NCBI GenBank assembly: GCA_016286365.1
Contig: JAEESN010000005.1
Span: forward strand, 1-64,000
Length of the DNA: 64,000 nucleotides
Source: Treponema sp.
Lineage (GTDB): Bacteria; Spirochaetota; Spirochaetia; Treponematales; Treponemataceae
Reading direction: 5' to 3'
The notes under the pieces were generated by a model. That model was not told the origin of the DNA, did no database searches, and saw only the letters and a list, made by a program, of their open reading frames with translations. The stretch's first letter is position 1. The number at the start of each line of letters is the position of its first letter. The translations under genes were made by a program, and so were the position numbers. Shown in pieces: positions 32,274 through 42,057 of the stretch.

Positions 32274-32681
32274 ATGTTAATACCAATCAAAGATATTAAA
32301 ATAAGGAAAAGGGTTCGCAAAGATTTAGGTAATCTTGATGATTTAAAAGACAGCTTAAGAACATACGGTCTTTTAAATCCAATTACCATAAACCGTAAAT
32401 ATGAACTCATTGCAGGGGAGCGAAGGCTTCAGGCTGCAAAAGCGATTGGATGGACTAACATCAATGCAAACGTAGTAGATAACCTGACCGAAGTTGATGA
32501 ACTGGAAATGGAAATCGAAGAAAATAATCAGCGTAAAGAATTTACAGAACAGGAATTAATCGAAGGATATAAAAGACTCGAGCGCCTAAGAAACCCGGGC
32601 TTTTTCTACAGGATTTATCTTTTCTTCAAACATCTCTTCCAGAAAATCAGAGACTTTATTACAGGTCTTTACAAAAAATAA
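32274..32681 (+). CDS. ParB-like N-domain protein with hydrophobic C-terminal tail
   Basis: The 135-residue protein is a stand-alone ParB/Srx-type domain. It shows PIKDIKIRKRVR, the nucleotide-binding box AGERRLQAAKAIGW (47-60, GERR) and the third ParB box ENNQRKEFTEQE (83-94). In true ParB a DNA-binding helix-turn-helix and dimerisation domain follow. Here the chain instead ends in an amphipathic, hydrophobic segment (about 108-135, GFFYRIYLFFKHLFQKIRDF). It could bind CTP and membranes. GGAG supports the start. It lies 21 nt after the PBP and is likely co-transcribed. Its role is unknown. Confidence 0.75.
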   Translation: MLIPIKDIKIRKRVRKDLGNLDDLKDSLRTYGLLNPITINRKYELIAGERRLQAAKAIGWTNINANVVDNLTEVDELEMEIEENNQRKEFTEQELIEGYKRLERLRNPGFFYRIYLFFKHLFQKIRDFITGLYKK

Positions 32682-33554
32682 TCAGACTATAAAAGGTTTA
32701 ATATAATCAATAAAATTCTCTGTGGTTTCCTTAAGCTTCCACGGAGAATTAATAACAAGCATTCCGCTTCCATATAAACGGGGCGGATTATTTTTTTCTT
32801 CCTGATTTTCTTTAAGACTCATCTCTTTGTGAGAATCTTTATCTCTTACACAGAATGTAAGGTTTTCTATTTCCACATTAGGATTAACCTTCTTTGCAGA
32901 AAGAGTGATATTTTCGAGCATGGAAGAAATTTCTGTGTCGCGGTGAGCCAGAAGCGGGTACCAGAGCATGATTATGCCGTTAGACCATTTTTTATTTATC
33001 TCTTTGATTGTTTTTTCTGCCATTAAATAGTCTTGAGTCTCTTCGTAGCTTGGATCAATTAAAACAGCTCCCCTTTTTGTCTTTGGAGGAATTAGGGCGT
33101 TTATCATTTCCCAGCCGTCTCGCGCATGAATCTGAACCACGGGGCTTTTATCATTTTTATATTCTTTTACCATTGCTTTTAAGTTTTCAATCTCTGCAGG
33201 ATGAAGCTCGCTTAAAACTAATGTATCGGTTCTTCGCATAAGAGAAAGTTCGAATAAAGGTGAGCCAGGGTATAAATTTTTAGAAACAAAGCTTTTTACA
33301 AAATCAAAATAAAAGCAAAGCTCATCTGGAATCTTCTGATTATCTTTTAATAAAGTGAGGATTCCTTTTTGAGCTTCGCCTGTTTTAAGACTTCTGTTAT
33401 CGAGTAAATCGTATATACCGCTTCCTGAATGAGTGTCGTAAAAGGTATAGGGTTTATCCTTTTTGTTCAGAGAATTCAATGTAAAAGCAAGAACAAAATG
33501 CTTTAATAAATCGGCATGATTTCCTGCATGAAAAGCATGTTGATAAGACAGCAT
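32682..33554 (-). CDS. rlmJ: RlmJ, 23S rRNA m6A2030 methyltransferase
   Basis: The enzyme methylates adenine 2030 of 23S rRNA using SAM. The 290-residue product opens with MLSYQHAFHAGNHADLLKH, which is almost the diagnostic RlmJ N-terminus and fixes the start. The catalytic motif is LIDPSYEE (family DPPYE; one Pro is Ser). YDTHSGSGIYDL is the SAM region. It follows clpB by 25 nt on the same strand and is convergent with the ParB-like gene, with the stops adjacent. Confidence 0.93.
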   Translation of the reverse strand: MLSYQHAFHAGNHADLLKHFVLAFTLNSLNKKDKPYTFYDTHSGSGIYDLLDNRSLKTGEAQKGILTLLKDNQKIPDELCFYFDFVKSFVSKNLYPGSPLFELSLMRRTDTLVLSELHPAEIENLKAMVKEYKNDKSPVVQIHARDGWEMINALIPPKTKRGAVLIDPSYEETQDYLMAEKTIKEINKKWSNGIIMLWYPLLAHRDTEISSMLENITLSAKKVNPNVEIENLTFCVRDKDSHKEMSLKENQEEKNNPPRLYGSGMLVINSPWKLKETTENFIDYIKPFIV

Positions 33555-33579
33555 ATTAAAATACTATCATAAAATCGCC

Positions 33580-36102
33580 TTATTGGAAATAAACTCCGTT
33601 AGCGTCTGCCTTACATTTTACAGTTGAATCTTCGTGAACATCTCCGTTTAATAGCGCCTTTGCAAGAGGGTTTTCTATATAAGTCTGAATTGCCCTCTTA
33701 ACAGGACGAGCGCCCATATCAGGATTATAACCTTTGTCGGCAAGGAAGTCGTATACGCTTTCGTCAAAATCAAGGACAATCTTTCTGTCGTCGAGCCTTT
33801 TTTGTACTCTTTCAAGCTGCAGTTTAATTATCTGACTGATGCATGACTTATCAAGGTGATCGAAAGTGACAATCTCGTCTATTCGGTTTATGAACTCAGG
33901 ACGGAATGTTTTCTGCACCATAGAAATTTCCAGGTTACTTGTCATGATGATGATTGTATTCTTAAAGTCTACAACCCTACCCTGACTGTCTGTAAGACGC
34001 CCGTCGTCGAGTACCTGAAGTAAAAGATTAAATACATCAGGATGTGCTTTTTCAATTTCATCAAAAAGAATTACGCTGTAAGGTCTTCTTCTTACCGCTT
34101 CTGTGAGCTGTCCGCCTTCGTCGTATCCAACGTATCCTGGTGGCGCTCCTATAAGACGGGTAACAGAAAACTTTTCCATGTACTCACTCATATCGATTCG
34201 GGTAAGAGCTTTTTCATCATTAAAGAGAAAATCTGCAAGAGTTTTTGCAAGCTCAGTTTTACCAACTCCCGTAGGACCTAAGAACATAAAGCTTCCAAGA
34301 GGTTTATTAGGATCGCTCAATCCACTTCTGTTTCTTCTTATTGCATCGCTTACAACCTGAACCGCCTGATTCTGTCCGATTACCCTCTTATGTAAAACAT
34401 TTTCGAGTTCCACATATTTCTGTTTTTCACCGGTCATCATCTTACTTACAGGAATACCGCTCCAGGCACTTACAACCTTTGCAATGTCTTCTTCTGTAAC
34501 AGACTGGCGTAAAAGCTTTTGTGCACCCTTTTCTTCTTTTTCTTTTTCCTGTTTAAGCGCTTCTTCCAGGTCTTTCTGTAACTGAGGAATTATGCTGTAT
34601 TTAATTTCTGCAGCCTTTTCCAGGTTAGATTCCCTTGTATATTTTTCTTCGTCGAATCTGGCCTGCTCAAGTTTTTCCTTAAGTTCACGGCTTTTATTTA
34701 TGCTGTTCTTTTCGTTCTGCCACTGAAGCTTCATTGCATCGCGTTTAGCTGTAATTTCCGAAAGCTCTTTTTCAAGGTTTGCAAGACGCTCTAAAGAAGT
34801 CTTATCATCTTCCTTACTGAGCGACTGCTTTTCTATCTGAAGCTGTAAAATCTTTCGTTCAACCTGATCAAGTTCCACAGGCTGACTTTCTATTTCCATC
34901 TTTAAACGGCTGGCAGCTTCGTCCACAAGGTCAATAGCCTTATCTGGTAAAAAGCGCGATGTAATATATCTGTTGGAAAGGGTCGCTGCTGCAACAAGTG
35001 CTTCGTCTTCTATACGTACTCCGTGATGAATCTCATATTTTTCGCGAAGGCCTCGAAGGATTGCAATTGTATCTTCGACCGTCGGCTCTGCACAGTAAAC
35101 CTGCTGGAATCGTCTTTCGAGCGCTGCATCCTTTTCGATATATTTTCTGTATTCATCAAGGGTTGTAGCACCGATTGCACGTAATTCTCCGCGGGCTAAA
35201 GCAGGCTTTAAAAGATTACTTGCATCCATTCCGCCTTCTACTGCTCCAGCTCCAACAAGAGTATGAAGTTCATCTATGAATAAAATTATACGGCCTTCCG
35301 ACTTCTGAATTTCTGTAATCAAAGCCTTTAATCTTTCTTCAAATTCTCCGCGGAATTTTGCACCTGCTACAAGGCTTCCAAGATCCAATGCTAAAAGTCT
35401 TTTATTCTTAAGGGAATCTGGTACATCGCCGCTTGCAATTCTTCTTGCAAGACCTTCTACGATTGCAGTTTTACCTACTCCCGGTTCCCCGATTATTACA
35501 GGATTATTCTTTGTCCTACGGCACAATACCTGCATTACTCGTCTTATTTCTTCGTCCCTTCCGATTACAGGGTCTATCTTATCCATCTTTGCAAGGGCTG
35601 TTAAATCTTTACAGAATTTTTCGAGTGAACCTGCTTTACTTTCGGGATCCTGATCGTTTACAGTCTGGTTTCCGCGTACAGATTTTAATGCTTCCATAAC
35701 AGTGTTGTGATTGATTCCATTCTGTTTTAATAAAGAAGCAGTCCTGTCGTCCATCTCTGTCATCGAAAGAAGGATATGCTCGGTAGAAAGAAAGGAATCG
35801 TGAAGATTGTTCATCTCTATTTCAGCTTTTGCTAAAACCTTCTGCATGGTTTGAGAAAAATATACGTTTGCTCCGCCTGAAACCTTTGGATTTTCTTTAA
35901 TAAGATTTAAACACTTGTTTATAAGGTCGAATGATGAAACACCAACCCTTTCTACAATAGGAGTTATAAAACCTTCCTGCTGCTGCAGTAAAGCCATGAG
36001 TACATGCTCTGTTCCTATTTCGGAATTATCATTTTTTAAGGCAATTGATGAAGCTTCCTGTAAGGCTTCCTGTGTCTTGATTGTAAAGTTTTCGTAATTC
36101 AT
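33580..36102 (-). CDS. clpB: ClpB disaggregase
   Basis: ClpB is a hexameric AAA+ chaperone that pulls proteins out of aggregates with DnaK. The 840-residue product has the Clp N-domain (1-145), AAA1 with GEPGVGKT and [13 protein letters not shown], the coiled-coil middle domain (about 400-520), AAA2 with GPTGVGKT and [13 protein letters not shown], and [13 protein letters not shown]. Between TSNL and FRPEFINR only a few residues remain ([17 protein letters not shown]), shorter than in E. coli ClpB, which accounts for the slightly reduced length. GGAGG supports the start. No CIRCE element was found upstream. Confidence 0.96.
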   Translation of the reverse strand: MNYENFTIKTQEALQEASSIALKNDNSEIGTEHVLMALLQQQEGFITPIVERVGVSSFDLINKCLNLIKENPKVSGGANVYFSQTMQKVLAKAEIEMNNLHDSFLSTEHILLSMTEMDDRTASLLKQNGINHNTVMEALKSVRGNQTVNDQDPESKAGSLEKFCKDLTALAKMDKIDPVIGRDEEIRRVMQVLCRRTKNNPVIIGEPGVGKTAIVEGLARRIASGDVPDSLKNKRLLALDLGSLVAGAKFRGEFEERLKALITEIQKSEGRIILFIDELHTLVGAGAVEGGMDASNLLKPALARGELRAIGATTLDEYRKYIEKDAALERRFQQVYCAEPTVEDTIAILRGLREKYEIHHGVRIEDEALVAAATLSNRYITSRFLPDKAIDLVDEAASRLKMEIESQPVELDQVERKILQLQIEKQSLSKEDDKTSLERLANLEKELSEITAKRDAMKLQWQNEKNSINKSRELKEKLEQARFDEEKYTRESNLEKAAEIKYSIIPQLQKDLEEALKQEKEKEEKGAQKLLRQSVTEEDIAKVVSAWSGIPVSKMMTGEKQKYVELENVLHKRVIGQNQAVQVVSDAIRRNRSGLSDPNKPLGSFMFLGPTGVGKTELAKTLADFLFNDEKALTRIDMSEYMEKFSVTRLIGAPPGYVGYDEGGQLTEAVRRRPYSVILFDEIEKAHPDVFNLLLQVLDDGRLTDSQGRVVDFKNTIIIMTSNLEISMVQKTFRPEFINRIDEIVTFDHLDKSCISQIIKLQLERVQKRLDDRKIVLDFDESVYDFLADKGYNPDMGARPVKRAIQTYIENPLAKALLNGDVHEDSTVKCKADANGVYFQ

Positions 36103-36196
36103 AAATCACCTCCAGAAAATAAAAGGATAAAAAAAATCCTGCCTATTTCAAAATTATTCAAAAATTTTAAAATCGGCAAGATTTTTATAAACTTTT

Positions 36197-36228
36197 TTTT
36201 ATTAAACAGGAGGAAATGTTTAATAAAA
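36197..36228. repeat. 12-bp perfect palindrome with AGGAGG in the loop
   Basis: TTTTATTAAACA (36197-36208) and TGTTTAATAAAA (36217-36228) flank the loop GGAGGAAA, directly after the stop of the tocopherol-cyclase-like gene. On neither strand is it followed by a T-run. Confidence 0.6.
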
Positions 36229-37404
36229 CTAATTGTTTGCTTCTTCTGTCTGACCAAACTCGCAGATTGCGTTAGAGATTCGTGCAAGTTCAATCTGTTC
36301 AAGGTCGTTTTTATTTTTTCTGTAAAGTTTGATTTCGCCAATTCCGGTTGCACTCTGAACAACATTCAAAACTTTACGCTGACCTTCAGGTAATTCAAGG
36401 ACCCTGTTATACAAAGCCTTAATCTTACAGTATAAATCAATATCGATTACCCAGAGTTTTGAGTTAAAGCTTGCAGACCAGTGAAGGCGTTTTTCTTCAT
36501 CTTCATCTAAATCAGGAGCTTCTACACAGTTCCACATAACTGAATAAAGTCTGTTTGGAGCATCTGCACAGAAAAGAATATCAGAGCCTTCAAAATCTCC
36601 TAAAAAAGAAATCTTATCTTCAAAAGCACCCTGTACTGTAAAACCTGAATTAAAAAGTGTTTTACCAGAAATTTCGCTTGTAAGATTTGAAGAAGAAATG
36701 TGGAACCATTTATCCGGGAAGGTTTTTGCCCAATAGCGGTCAATATATCCTGCTGATTTTTTTGGTTCAACAATGTAATCAATTCCATCAAAATTTATAG
36801 AGCCCGAAAAACATGAACGCATTCCAATCGGGAACCATTTGTCTGTCTGATTTTCATAGCCTTCAAGATAATCTTTAATAACGTCGTACTTTAAGTTCCA
36901 TTTTGCAAAGCCTGCATCACAAAGATATTCAGGATGAGCGGCATTTTCTTCGTTACTGATAATCATTTCGCCGCTCAATTCATTTTCTGTGAATATCTTG
37001 TTACCAGCGATGATTTCGAATGGCTTTGAATTAAATTTTACGTTTTTAATTGAAACATAAGAACAAAGCTGTTTAGGCTCTGAATCTATTTTACCTACTC
37101 TGATTGCAACATATGAGGGATTAAGAATTTTTTCCGGCTGGATTTCGTGTGCACTTTCTGTTCCTGCGAGTGCGTACTGAAGATCTTCTTCCTTGATTTT
37201 TACTCTTGGCTTGTATCCTAAAATTGGTTCAGTTGGAGAATACCATGGATTAAGCATCTCTAATTCGATAAAAAAAGTTCCTTCCTGTCCGGAACCAGTT
37301 GCCGTACCATTGAAAAAGAAGCGCCAGAAATTTATACCGATTTTTTTATGTGAACCGTTAAGTCCGAATTTGCTGTATTTTAAGCTTTTTTTAGAAACTG
37401 CCAT
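36229..37404 (-). CDS. Tocopherol-cyclase-like (lipocalin-type barrel) protein
   Basis: The 391-residue protein has no signal peptide. NPWYSPTEPILGYKPRV and GYIDRYWAKTFPDKWFHISSSNL resemble the tocopherol cyclase domain (family WxKxFPxxWxWxQ-like block), a lipocalin-like double barrel that binds hydrophobic molecules. GMRSCFSGSINFDG and LFCADAPNRLYSVMW are also beta-rich. I read this as a distant member rather than a true vitamin E enzyme, which a spirochaete would not be expected to need. It is a single gene upstream of clpB. Confidence 0.5.
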   Translation of the reverse strand: MAVSKKSLKYSKFGLNGSHKKIGINFWRFFFNGTATGSGQEGTFFIELEMLNPWYSPTEPILGYKPRVKIKEEDLQYALAGTESAHEIQPEKILNPSYVAIRVGKIDSEPKQLCSYVSIKNVKFNSKPFEIIAGNKIFTENELSGEMIISNEENAAHPEYLCDAGFAKWNLKYDVIKDYLEGYENQTDKWFPIGMRSCFSGSINFDGIDYIVEPKKSAGYIDRYWAKTFPDKWFHISSSNLTSEISGKTLFNSGFTVQGAFEDKISFLGDFEGSDILFCADAPNRLYSVMWNCVEAPDLDEDEEKRLHWSASFNSKLWVIDIDLYCKIKALYNRVLELPEGQRKVLNVVQSATGIGEIKLYRKNKNDLEQIELARISNAICEFGQTEEANN

Positions 37405-37474
37405 AACTAAATACCACCTTTTAATCCCTATATGAATTTATCGGCAGAAAAAAAGGTAATACTTAGTAAAAAAA

Positions 37475-37696
37475 TTATTTTTCAAATAATCTGTCTATAG
37501 ATTTTCCTAATTCAGATTGTTCTTTTGGGAAGTTTGCATTTAAATATTCAAAACATTCAACTGCAGCCCTCTGTGTATGCTCATACCAGATTGAATATAA
37601 TTCAGATTCGATTCCGTCACCCGGGAAAGGCGCACCCTGTACATCCGAAACAAGGTCTCTGAGCATCTGTATACATTCTTTTGTTTTCTTATCCAT
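37475..37696 (-). CDS. Small hypothetical protein
   Basis: From the ATG at 37696, with AGGGAG eight nt upstream, the product has 73 residues and no signal or membrane segment. It is acidic and helical (KECIQMLRDLVSDVQGAPF, ELYSIWYEHTQRAAVECFEYL). I do not recognise the family. A GTG three codons earlier is possible but has worse spacing. It is 32 nt downstream of the M16C protease gene. Confidence 0.55.
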   Translation of the reverse strand: MDKKTKECIQMLRDLVSDVQGAPFPGDGIESELYSIWYEHTQRAAVECFEYLNANFPKEQSELGKSIDRLFEK

Positions 37697-37727
37697 GGTA
37701 TTCACTCCCTACAATTAGGATGTATCT

Positions 37728-37756
37728 ATTATAACGGTATTTTTATTATATTTCCA
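37728..37756 (-). promoter_or_regulatory. Promoter of the small hypothetical gene, TGGAAA-N17-TATAAT
   Basis: On the minus strand a perfect TATAAT (37728-37733) overlaps the stop codon of the M16C gene; TGGAAA lies 17 nt upstream. Confidence 0.5.
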
Positions 37757-40749
37757 CTGTTTTTGACAGATTTATCGCAAAAAATAACAGCATACCATTC
37801 TTTTTTTACAGCCTCTTCCAGCCTTAAAATTGCTGCTTTTACATCAGAAGGTTTTAGAGAAAGAAGCATTTCGAACTTTTTCTTTCGAAGATCTTCGGGC
37901 TCTGCATAAATTAAATCATTAAATCCCTGTTCTCCCCTTCCCTTTGGGCTTACAGGACAGATGATGCTTGCATATAAAGATAAAATCACTTTTTCCATTT
38001 CGTCTTTGGAAAAATCAAGGTCTTTAATTTCTGTAAAAATATTTTTGAATATATTGATTGAACCAAGAGGATTCGGGTCGCGGTAAGAATTAAAAGAAAA
38101 ACGATTGATTGGATTTTCAGAAAGACAGCCGGTTCCGTATGCACCGCCAGTTGTACGAATCTTATCCCACAAAACATGATTTTCCATCCAGGATGCAAGA
38201 ACAACTTCGCTCAAACCTTCTTTAGTACAATAATCAGAACTAAGGGTAGAAAAATTTGTGAACGAAGTCTGAATCGGAATCTTAATCATTTGAATCTGAT
38301 TTTTTGTAATAGACTTGGATGCATAGATTTCTTTTTTAAGTTCTTCCATAGTGAATTCTTTTTTTGGAAGAAGAGGTTTTATATCGGCCTTTCTGGCAAA
38401 ATCACTTAAAAGAGGATTTAATTTTTCGAGGGTTTCTTTGTCAGAGGTTATGTGTAAGATTGCCCCGGAAGAAGTACATTCCTTCCATATATATTCAAAA
38501 AGCTTTAATAATTTTTCGGGAGACTTTCTTTTATAAAACCTGACAGTCTTAAGCTGGGTGATTCCGTTCTGGATTTCTATAAGCGCTTCTTTTTTTCCGG
38601 CCAAAGCCCTGTTTCTTATGTGAGCATAATCAGGACCTTTTTGAACTATATTGCTCTTTTTTTCTGCTACAGTTTCTTTAATAAGATTTTTGAGCCTCTT
38701 TGTATCTTTAAAATCCATAGTAGTGATTATTTCGGAAAAAAGCTCAAGAGATTTTTCGGCTTCGCTTCTTAATGCCTGGAGCGTTATTCCAAGCCACTGC
38801 CTCTCTATAAAATTATAATCATTATATTTTTCTGCCTGCTTTTTACATTCAGCTGCATTATTTACAAACCCGTTTATGTAGCGGCCCCAGATATCGCCTG
38901 TTGTAACGGCAGCCTGCGAAATGCATTCATCCCATTTTTTACCGTTCCATCCCATATTAGAAATGATTGTGGCAAGGAAAGGAATATGTTTAAAATAACA
39001 AGGCGAAAGGCGGTCATAAGGAAAGCACACGTCAAGATAAAATATACCGTTGGTCTCTTCTTCGCTTATAGCAACTGGAATCTTTACATTATTGTTTCCT
39101 TCCACGGTGATAAGCTTTGTGTGCGGAACATTAAAATCTTTTTCGAGGGAAGAAATCTTTGTCCTTTGAATAACTTCTGAATTTTCCATATGCTGCTGGT
39201 ATTCGTGAAGCTTCTGTAAATCTTTTTTGAGTTTTTCTTTATCAAGATTTGCTTCGAGCTTTTGGATGAGCTTTGTTTCTTTTTCCCTTCGTTCTTCAAA
39301 ATATGAGCGGTCGGGATTACAGATATATTCAATTCTTACAGGACGTTCTGTAAAAAGCTTTTTAATCAGTTTTTGAGTATAATCTTTTTCTGTTTTTACC
39401 TTTTTCTTAAGTTCTTCGAACTTTGTAATCGGGAAAAGTCTTTTTGAACATTCCTGACCGTAGCACCAGCTTTTTAAAACCTTTTCCATAACAGGAATTG
39501 CATAAGGCCCACGGTAGCGGTTTACATCGCGTAAAGAAACATCAAGTCCCATTAAGGCACCGTCAATATCCTTCTGAGAAATCTCGCGGGTAGTAATGTC
39601 TTTTATTGCTTTATCAAAAACTTCGTAAACCTTTTCTTCGTTCCCGCTCTTTACTCCGTATACACCGATTATATAAAAATTTTCTATGAACTGACTAAAG
39701 TTAAAACATGTGATGTCGTCTCCAAGCCCAGACTGTTTTAATATTGATGATAGTGGAGAACTGTCGTTTCCGCACAAAACCTCTGAAACATAAATTTTTG
39801 AAATATCATCTTCGCCTGTGTACCAGCACAAGGCAACAAAGCTTCCGGTAGTTCCAGATACAGGGGCCGTTTCGACAAATCGTCCTGATTTTTCAAGCTT
39901 TTGGATTTTTAAAAGCTTTTTAATATCGCTGTCGATTAAAGGAAGAGGTGATGTAATTTTTCCCGGAACTGCCTTATATTCAAACTTTTTTTCAAGACGC
40001 TTTATGAATTTTTCAGAAAGAAAATCAAGCTGATCCTGTGTTGGAATATCGCCGTAAAGGAAAAGAAGACAGTTATCGGGATTATAAAATTTTTTATGAT
40101 AGTCTAAAAACTCTTCGTAAGTAAGCTCAGGGATTTCTACAGGATCTCCACCTGAATCATAAGCCGGGAAAGAAGACGGGAACATCGTGGAAATCAGTTT
40201 TGAAAAAGCAACAGAATAAAAAGAAGAATAATTTCCCTTCATCTCGTTATAAACTACACCCTGAATGCTTAAGTTATCGCTTTCGTCGAGTTCGAGTCTG
40301 TGTCCCTCCTGTAAAAAAGTTTCGTAATCAAGCTTTGGAAAAAAGACTGCATCTGCATAAACATCCATCATTGTAAAATAATCAGAACGGATTAAAGAAG
40401 AGCCCGGGTAGGCAGTTTTGTCCGGATAGGTAATCGCATTTAAAAATGTATAAAGGCTCTGACTTGCAAGAGTAGAAAAAGGCTCTTTTAAAGGATACTT
40501 TTCGGAGCCGCACAAAACCGAATGTTCAATAACGTGAGCCGAGCCTTTTGAATTATCTGTGATTGTACGGAATGCAAAAGAAAAAGTATTTTCCCTATCA
40601 TCTTTTAAAACATGATAGACTTCGAGCCCTGTTTTTTTATGGCGGAGGTAAACTGCTTTGGTTTTATAGTCGGGTAAATCATCAATTCGTAATAAAACAA
40701 AATCTTTATAATCTTTACCTATGTTTTTAGAATCAAGAAAGTTGAACAT
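37729..40749 (-). CDS. M16C metalloprotease (presequence-protease-like)
   Basis: The 1006-residue protein is of the length and domain order of M16C (PreP/insulinase-like) proteases, which trap and cleave peptides in a closed clamshell. The inverted zinc motif HVIEH lies at 72-76 (SAHVIEHSVLCGS), with the third ligand region QGVVYNEMKGNYSS near 165-178. The C-terminal half has TGGAYGTGC and SYRDPNPLGSINIF. There is no signal peptide, so it is probably cytoplasmic. It lies between the small hypothetical gene and the FliG-like gene. Confidence 0.93.
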   Translation of the reverse strand: MFNFLDSKNIGKDYKDFVLLRIDDLPDYKTKAVYLRHKKTGLEVYHVLKDDRENTFSFAFRTITDNSKGSAHVIEHSVLCGSEKYPLKEPFSTLASQSLYTFLNAITYPDKTAYPGSSLIRSDYFTMMDVYADAVFFPKLDYETFLQEGHRLELDESDNLSIQGVVYNEMKGNYSSFYSVAFSKLISTMFPSSFPAYDSGGDPVEIPELTYEEFLDYHKKFYNPDNCLLFLYGDIPTQDQLDFLSEKFIKRLEKKFEYKAVPGKITSPLPLIDSDIKKLLKIQKLEKSGRFVETAPVSGTTGSFVALCWYTGEDDISKIYVSEVLCGNDSSPLSSILKQSGLGDDITCFNFSQFIENFYIIGVYGVKSGNEEKVYEVFDKAIKDITTREISQKDIDGALMGLDVSLRDVNRYRGPYAIPVMEKVLKSWCYGQECSKRLFPITKFEELKKKVKTEKDYTQKLIKKLFTERPVRIEYICNPDRSYFEERREKETKLIQKLEANLDKEKLKKDLQKLHEYQQHMENSEVIQRTKISSLEKDFNVPHTKLITVEGNNNVKIPVAISEEETNGIFYLDVCFPYDRLSPCYFKHIPFLATIISNMGWNGKKWDECISQAAVTTGDIWGRYINGFVNNAAECKKQAEKYNDYNFIERQWLGITLQALRSEAEKSLELFSEIITTMDFKDTKRLKNLIKETVAEKKSNIVQKGPDYAHIRNRALAGKKEALIEIQNGITQLKTVRFYKRKSPEKLLKLFEYIWKECTSSGAILHITSDKETLEKLNPLLSDFARKADIKPLLPKKEFTMEELKKEIYASKSITKNQIQMIKIPIQTSFTNFSTLSSDYCTKEGLSEVVLASWMENHVLWDKIRTTGGAYGTGCLSENPINRFSFNSYRDPNPLGSINIFKNIFTEIKDLDFSKDEMEKVILSLYASIICPVSPKGRGEQGFNDLIYAEPEDLRKKKFEMLLSLKPSDVKAAILRLEEAVKKEWYAVIFCDKSVKNSGNIIKIPL

Positions 40750-40815
40750 TGTAAAAAAGACTCCGGCAAAAAATTAATTAACGCAAAAACTAATTGCAGA
40801 TACTAATTGTATCTA

Positions 40816-42006
40816 TTAAACGTAAACATCATCATCCCGACCCTGAATTATTAAATGACCTTCTTCGTATGCTCGGCGTAAAATGCTGAAGAAATATGCA
40901 GTGGTTTTATCTACGTCGGCACGTCTCATAGGTTTTAAAATTTCTTCCTGTGCAAGGATTTCGGCTCCCCTTGTCTGAGAGATGTTCTGTAAAATCTTAC
41001 CGCGGAATTCGTCGTTCTTTCCTGCAATAAGATAACAGATATCGCGGTCTTCGAACTTACGAAGGGTCTCTTCTATAAACCTGTCGTCTGATTTTATTAC
41101 ATCGTCGATTGTAAAAAGCCTGCTTCTTAAATCCTGTCCAAGATCCGGATCTTCGTCTGCAAGAACAGAAAGAATTTCGTTTTCTTTACCCGCATCCATC
41201 TTTTTAAGAATCTGTGCAAGGGCGTTTCTTCCGTCGATGTTCTCAGCTTTTTCGGCAGTATAATTCAATGCTTTTTCGTGCATGGAATGATCTATTCTTC
41301 GGACAACATCCGGTTCTACAGGCTGCATTTTTGCAAGGCGTAAAACTACATCTTTTTTTTCTGCAGCATTCATAAGGTTGATTACGGCAGCAGATTTTTT
41401 TGGTTCAAGATGGGAAAGAACAATAGACTGAACGCCTACACTTTCGTCGGTTATAAGTCGGTAGATTTTTTCGTTGTCTGCATCGGCAAGGTATTCAAAA
41501 GGAATTTTTCCTTCGAATGGAATTGCCTTATGAAGCATGCGTTCAGCTTTTTCTTTTCCATAAGCTTTTTCGAGCATGTCTTTTGCAGTTTCTATTCCAC
41601 CGCTCTTTCGTGACTCATTCAAAAGTCCTTTAAATTCTGCAAGGATTACTGCAGCTTCGTCGTTGCTTACCGTACGGATTGAAGCAATTTCTGGAACAAT
41701 TTTTTCTATCTGTTTTTCCGAAAGATGAGGTAAAACTTTTGCAGCTTCTTCTTCTCCAATCAATAAAAGAAATTTTGCAACACGGCGGTAAACAGAATCA
41801 TTTTCGGATTCGAGCGACTTTGGTACTTTTAAAATTCCAAGATTTGGATTTGTAAAATCGACGTTTGAATCTATTTCTGATTTTGAAAAGCCCTGATTCC
41901 TTATTGCGTTGATAACTCCGGAATCTTCTTTTGAAAGACCTTCGTTTTTATTTTCAGAATTATTCTGTGACTGATAAGCGTTTGCCCTTAAATTATTTAA
42001 ATTCAT
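40816..42006 (-). CDS. fliG: FliG-like flagellar rotor protein (FliG1 type)
   Basis: FliG couples stator movement to flagellar rotation. The 396-residue protein has an N-terminal extension (~70 residues, Asn/Ser rich) before RRVAKFLLLIGEEEAAKVLPHL, a FliG N-domain. The middle domain shows IVLSHLEPKKSAAVI where classical FliG has an EHPQ motif, so the FliM-binding surface differs. The C-domain reads FTIDDVIKSDDRFIEETLRKF, with acidic and basic residues of the torque helix. Spirochaetes carry two FliG proteins, and the divergent features fit FliG1 rather than the main rotor FliG2. AGGAAC precedes ATG. Confidence 0.82.
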   Translation of the reverse strand: MNLNNLRANAYQSQNNSENKNEGLSKEDSGVINAIRNQGFSKSEIDSNVDFTNPNLGILKVPKSLESENDSVYRRVAKFLLLIGEEEAAKVLPHLSEKQIEKIVPEIASIRTVSNDEAAVILAEFKGLLNESRKSGGIETAKDMLEKAYGKEKAERMLHKAIPFEGKIPFEYLADADNEKIYRLITDESVGVQSIVLSHLEPKKSAAVINLMNAAEKKDVVLRLAKMQPVEPDVVRRIDHSMHEKALNYTAEKAENIDGRNALAQILKKMDAGKENEILSVLADEDPDLGQDLRSRLFTIDDVIKSDDRFIEETLRKFEDRDICYLIAGKNDEFRGKILQNISQTRGAEILAQEEILKPMRRADVDKTTAYFFSILRRAYEEGHLIIQGRDDDVYV

Positions 42007-42057
42007 ATTGTTCCTGCTTACTATAAATATATCATAATATCCCGTTTAATTCAAAAA

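Noticed and set aside
36103-36228. CIRCE or other heat-shock operator upstream of clpB
   Set aside because: No TTAGCACTC-type inverted repeat was found; only AT-rich sequence and the AGGAGG-loop palindrome.
36197-36228. Palindrome as an intrinsic terminator
   Set aside because: On both strands the stem is not followed by a T-run; on the minus strand A residues follow.
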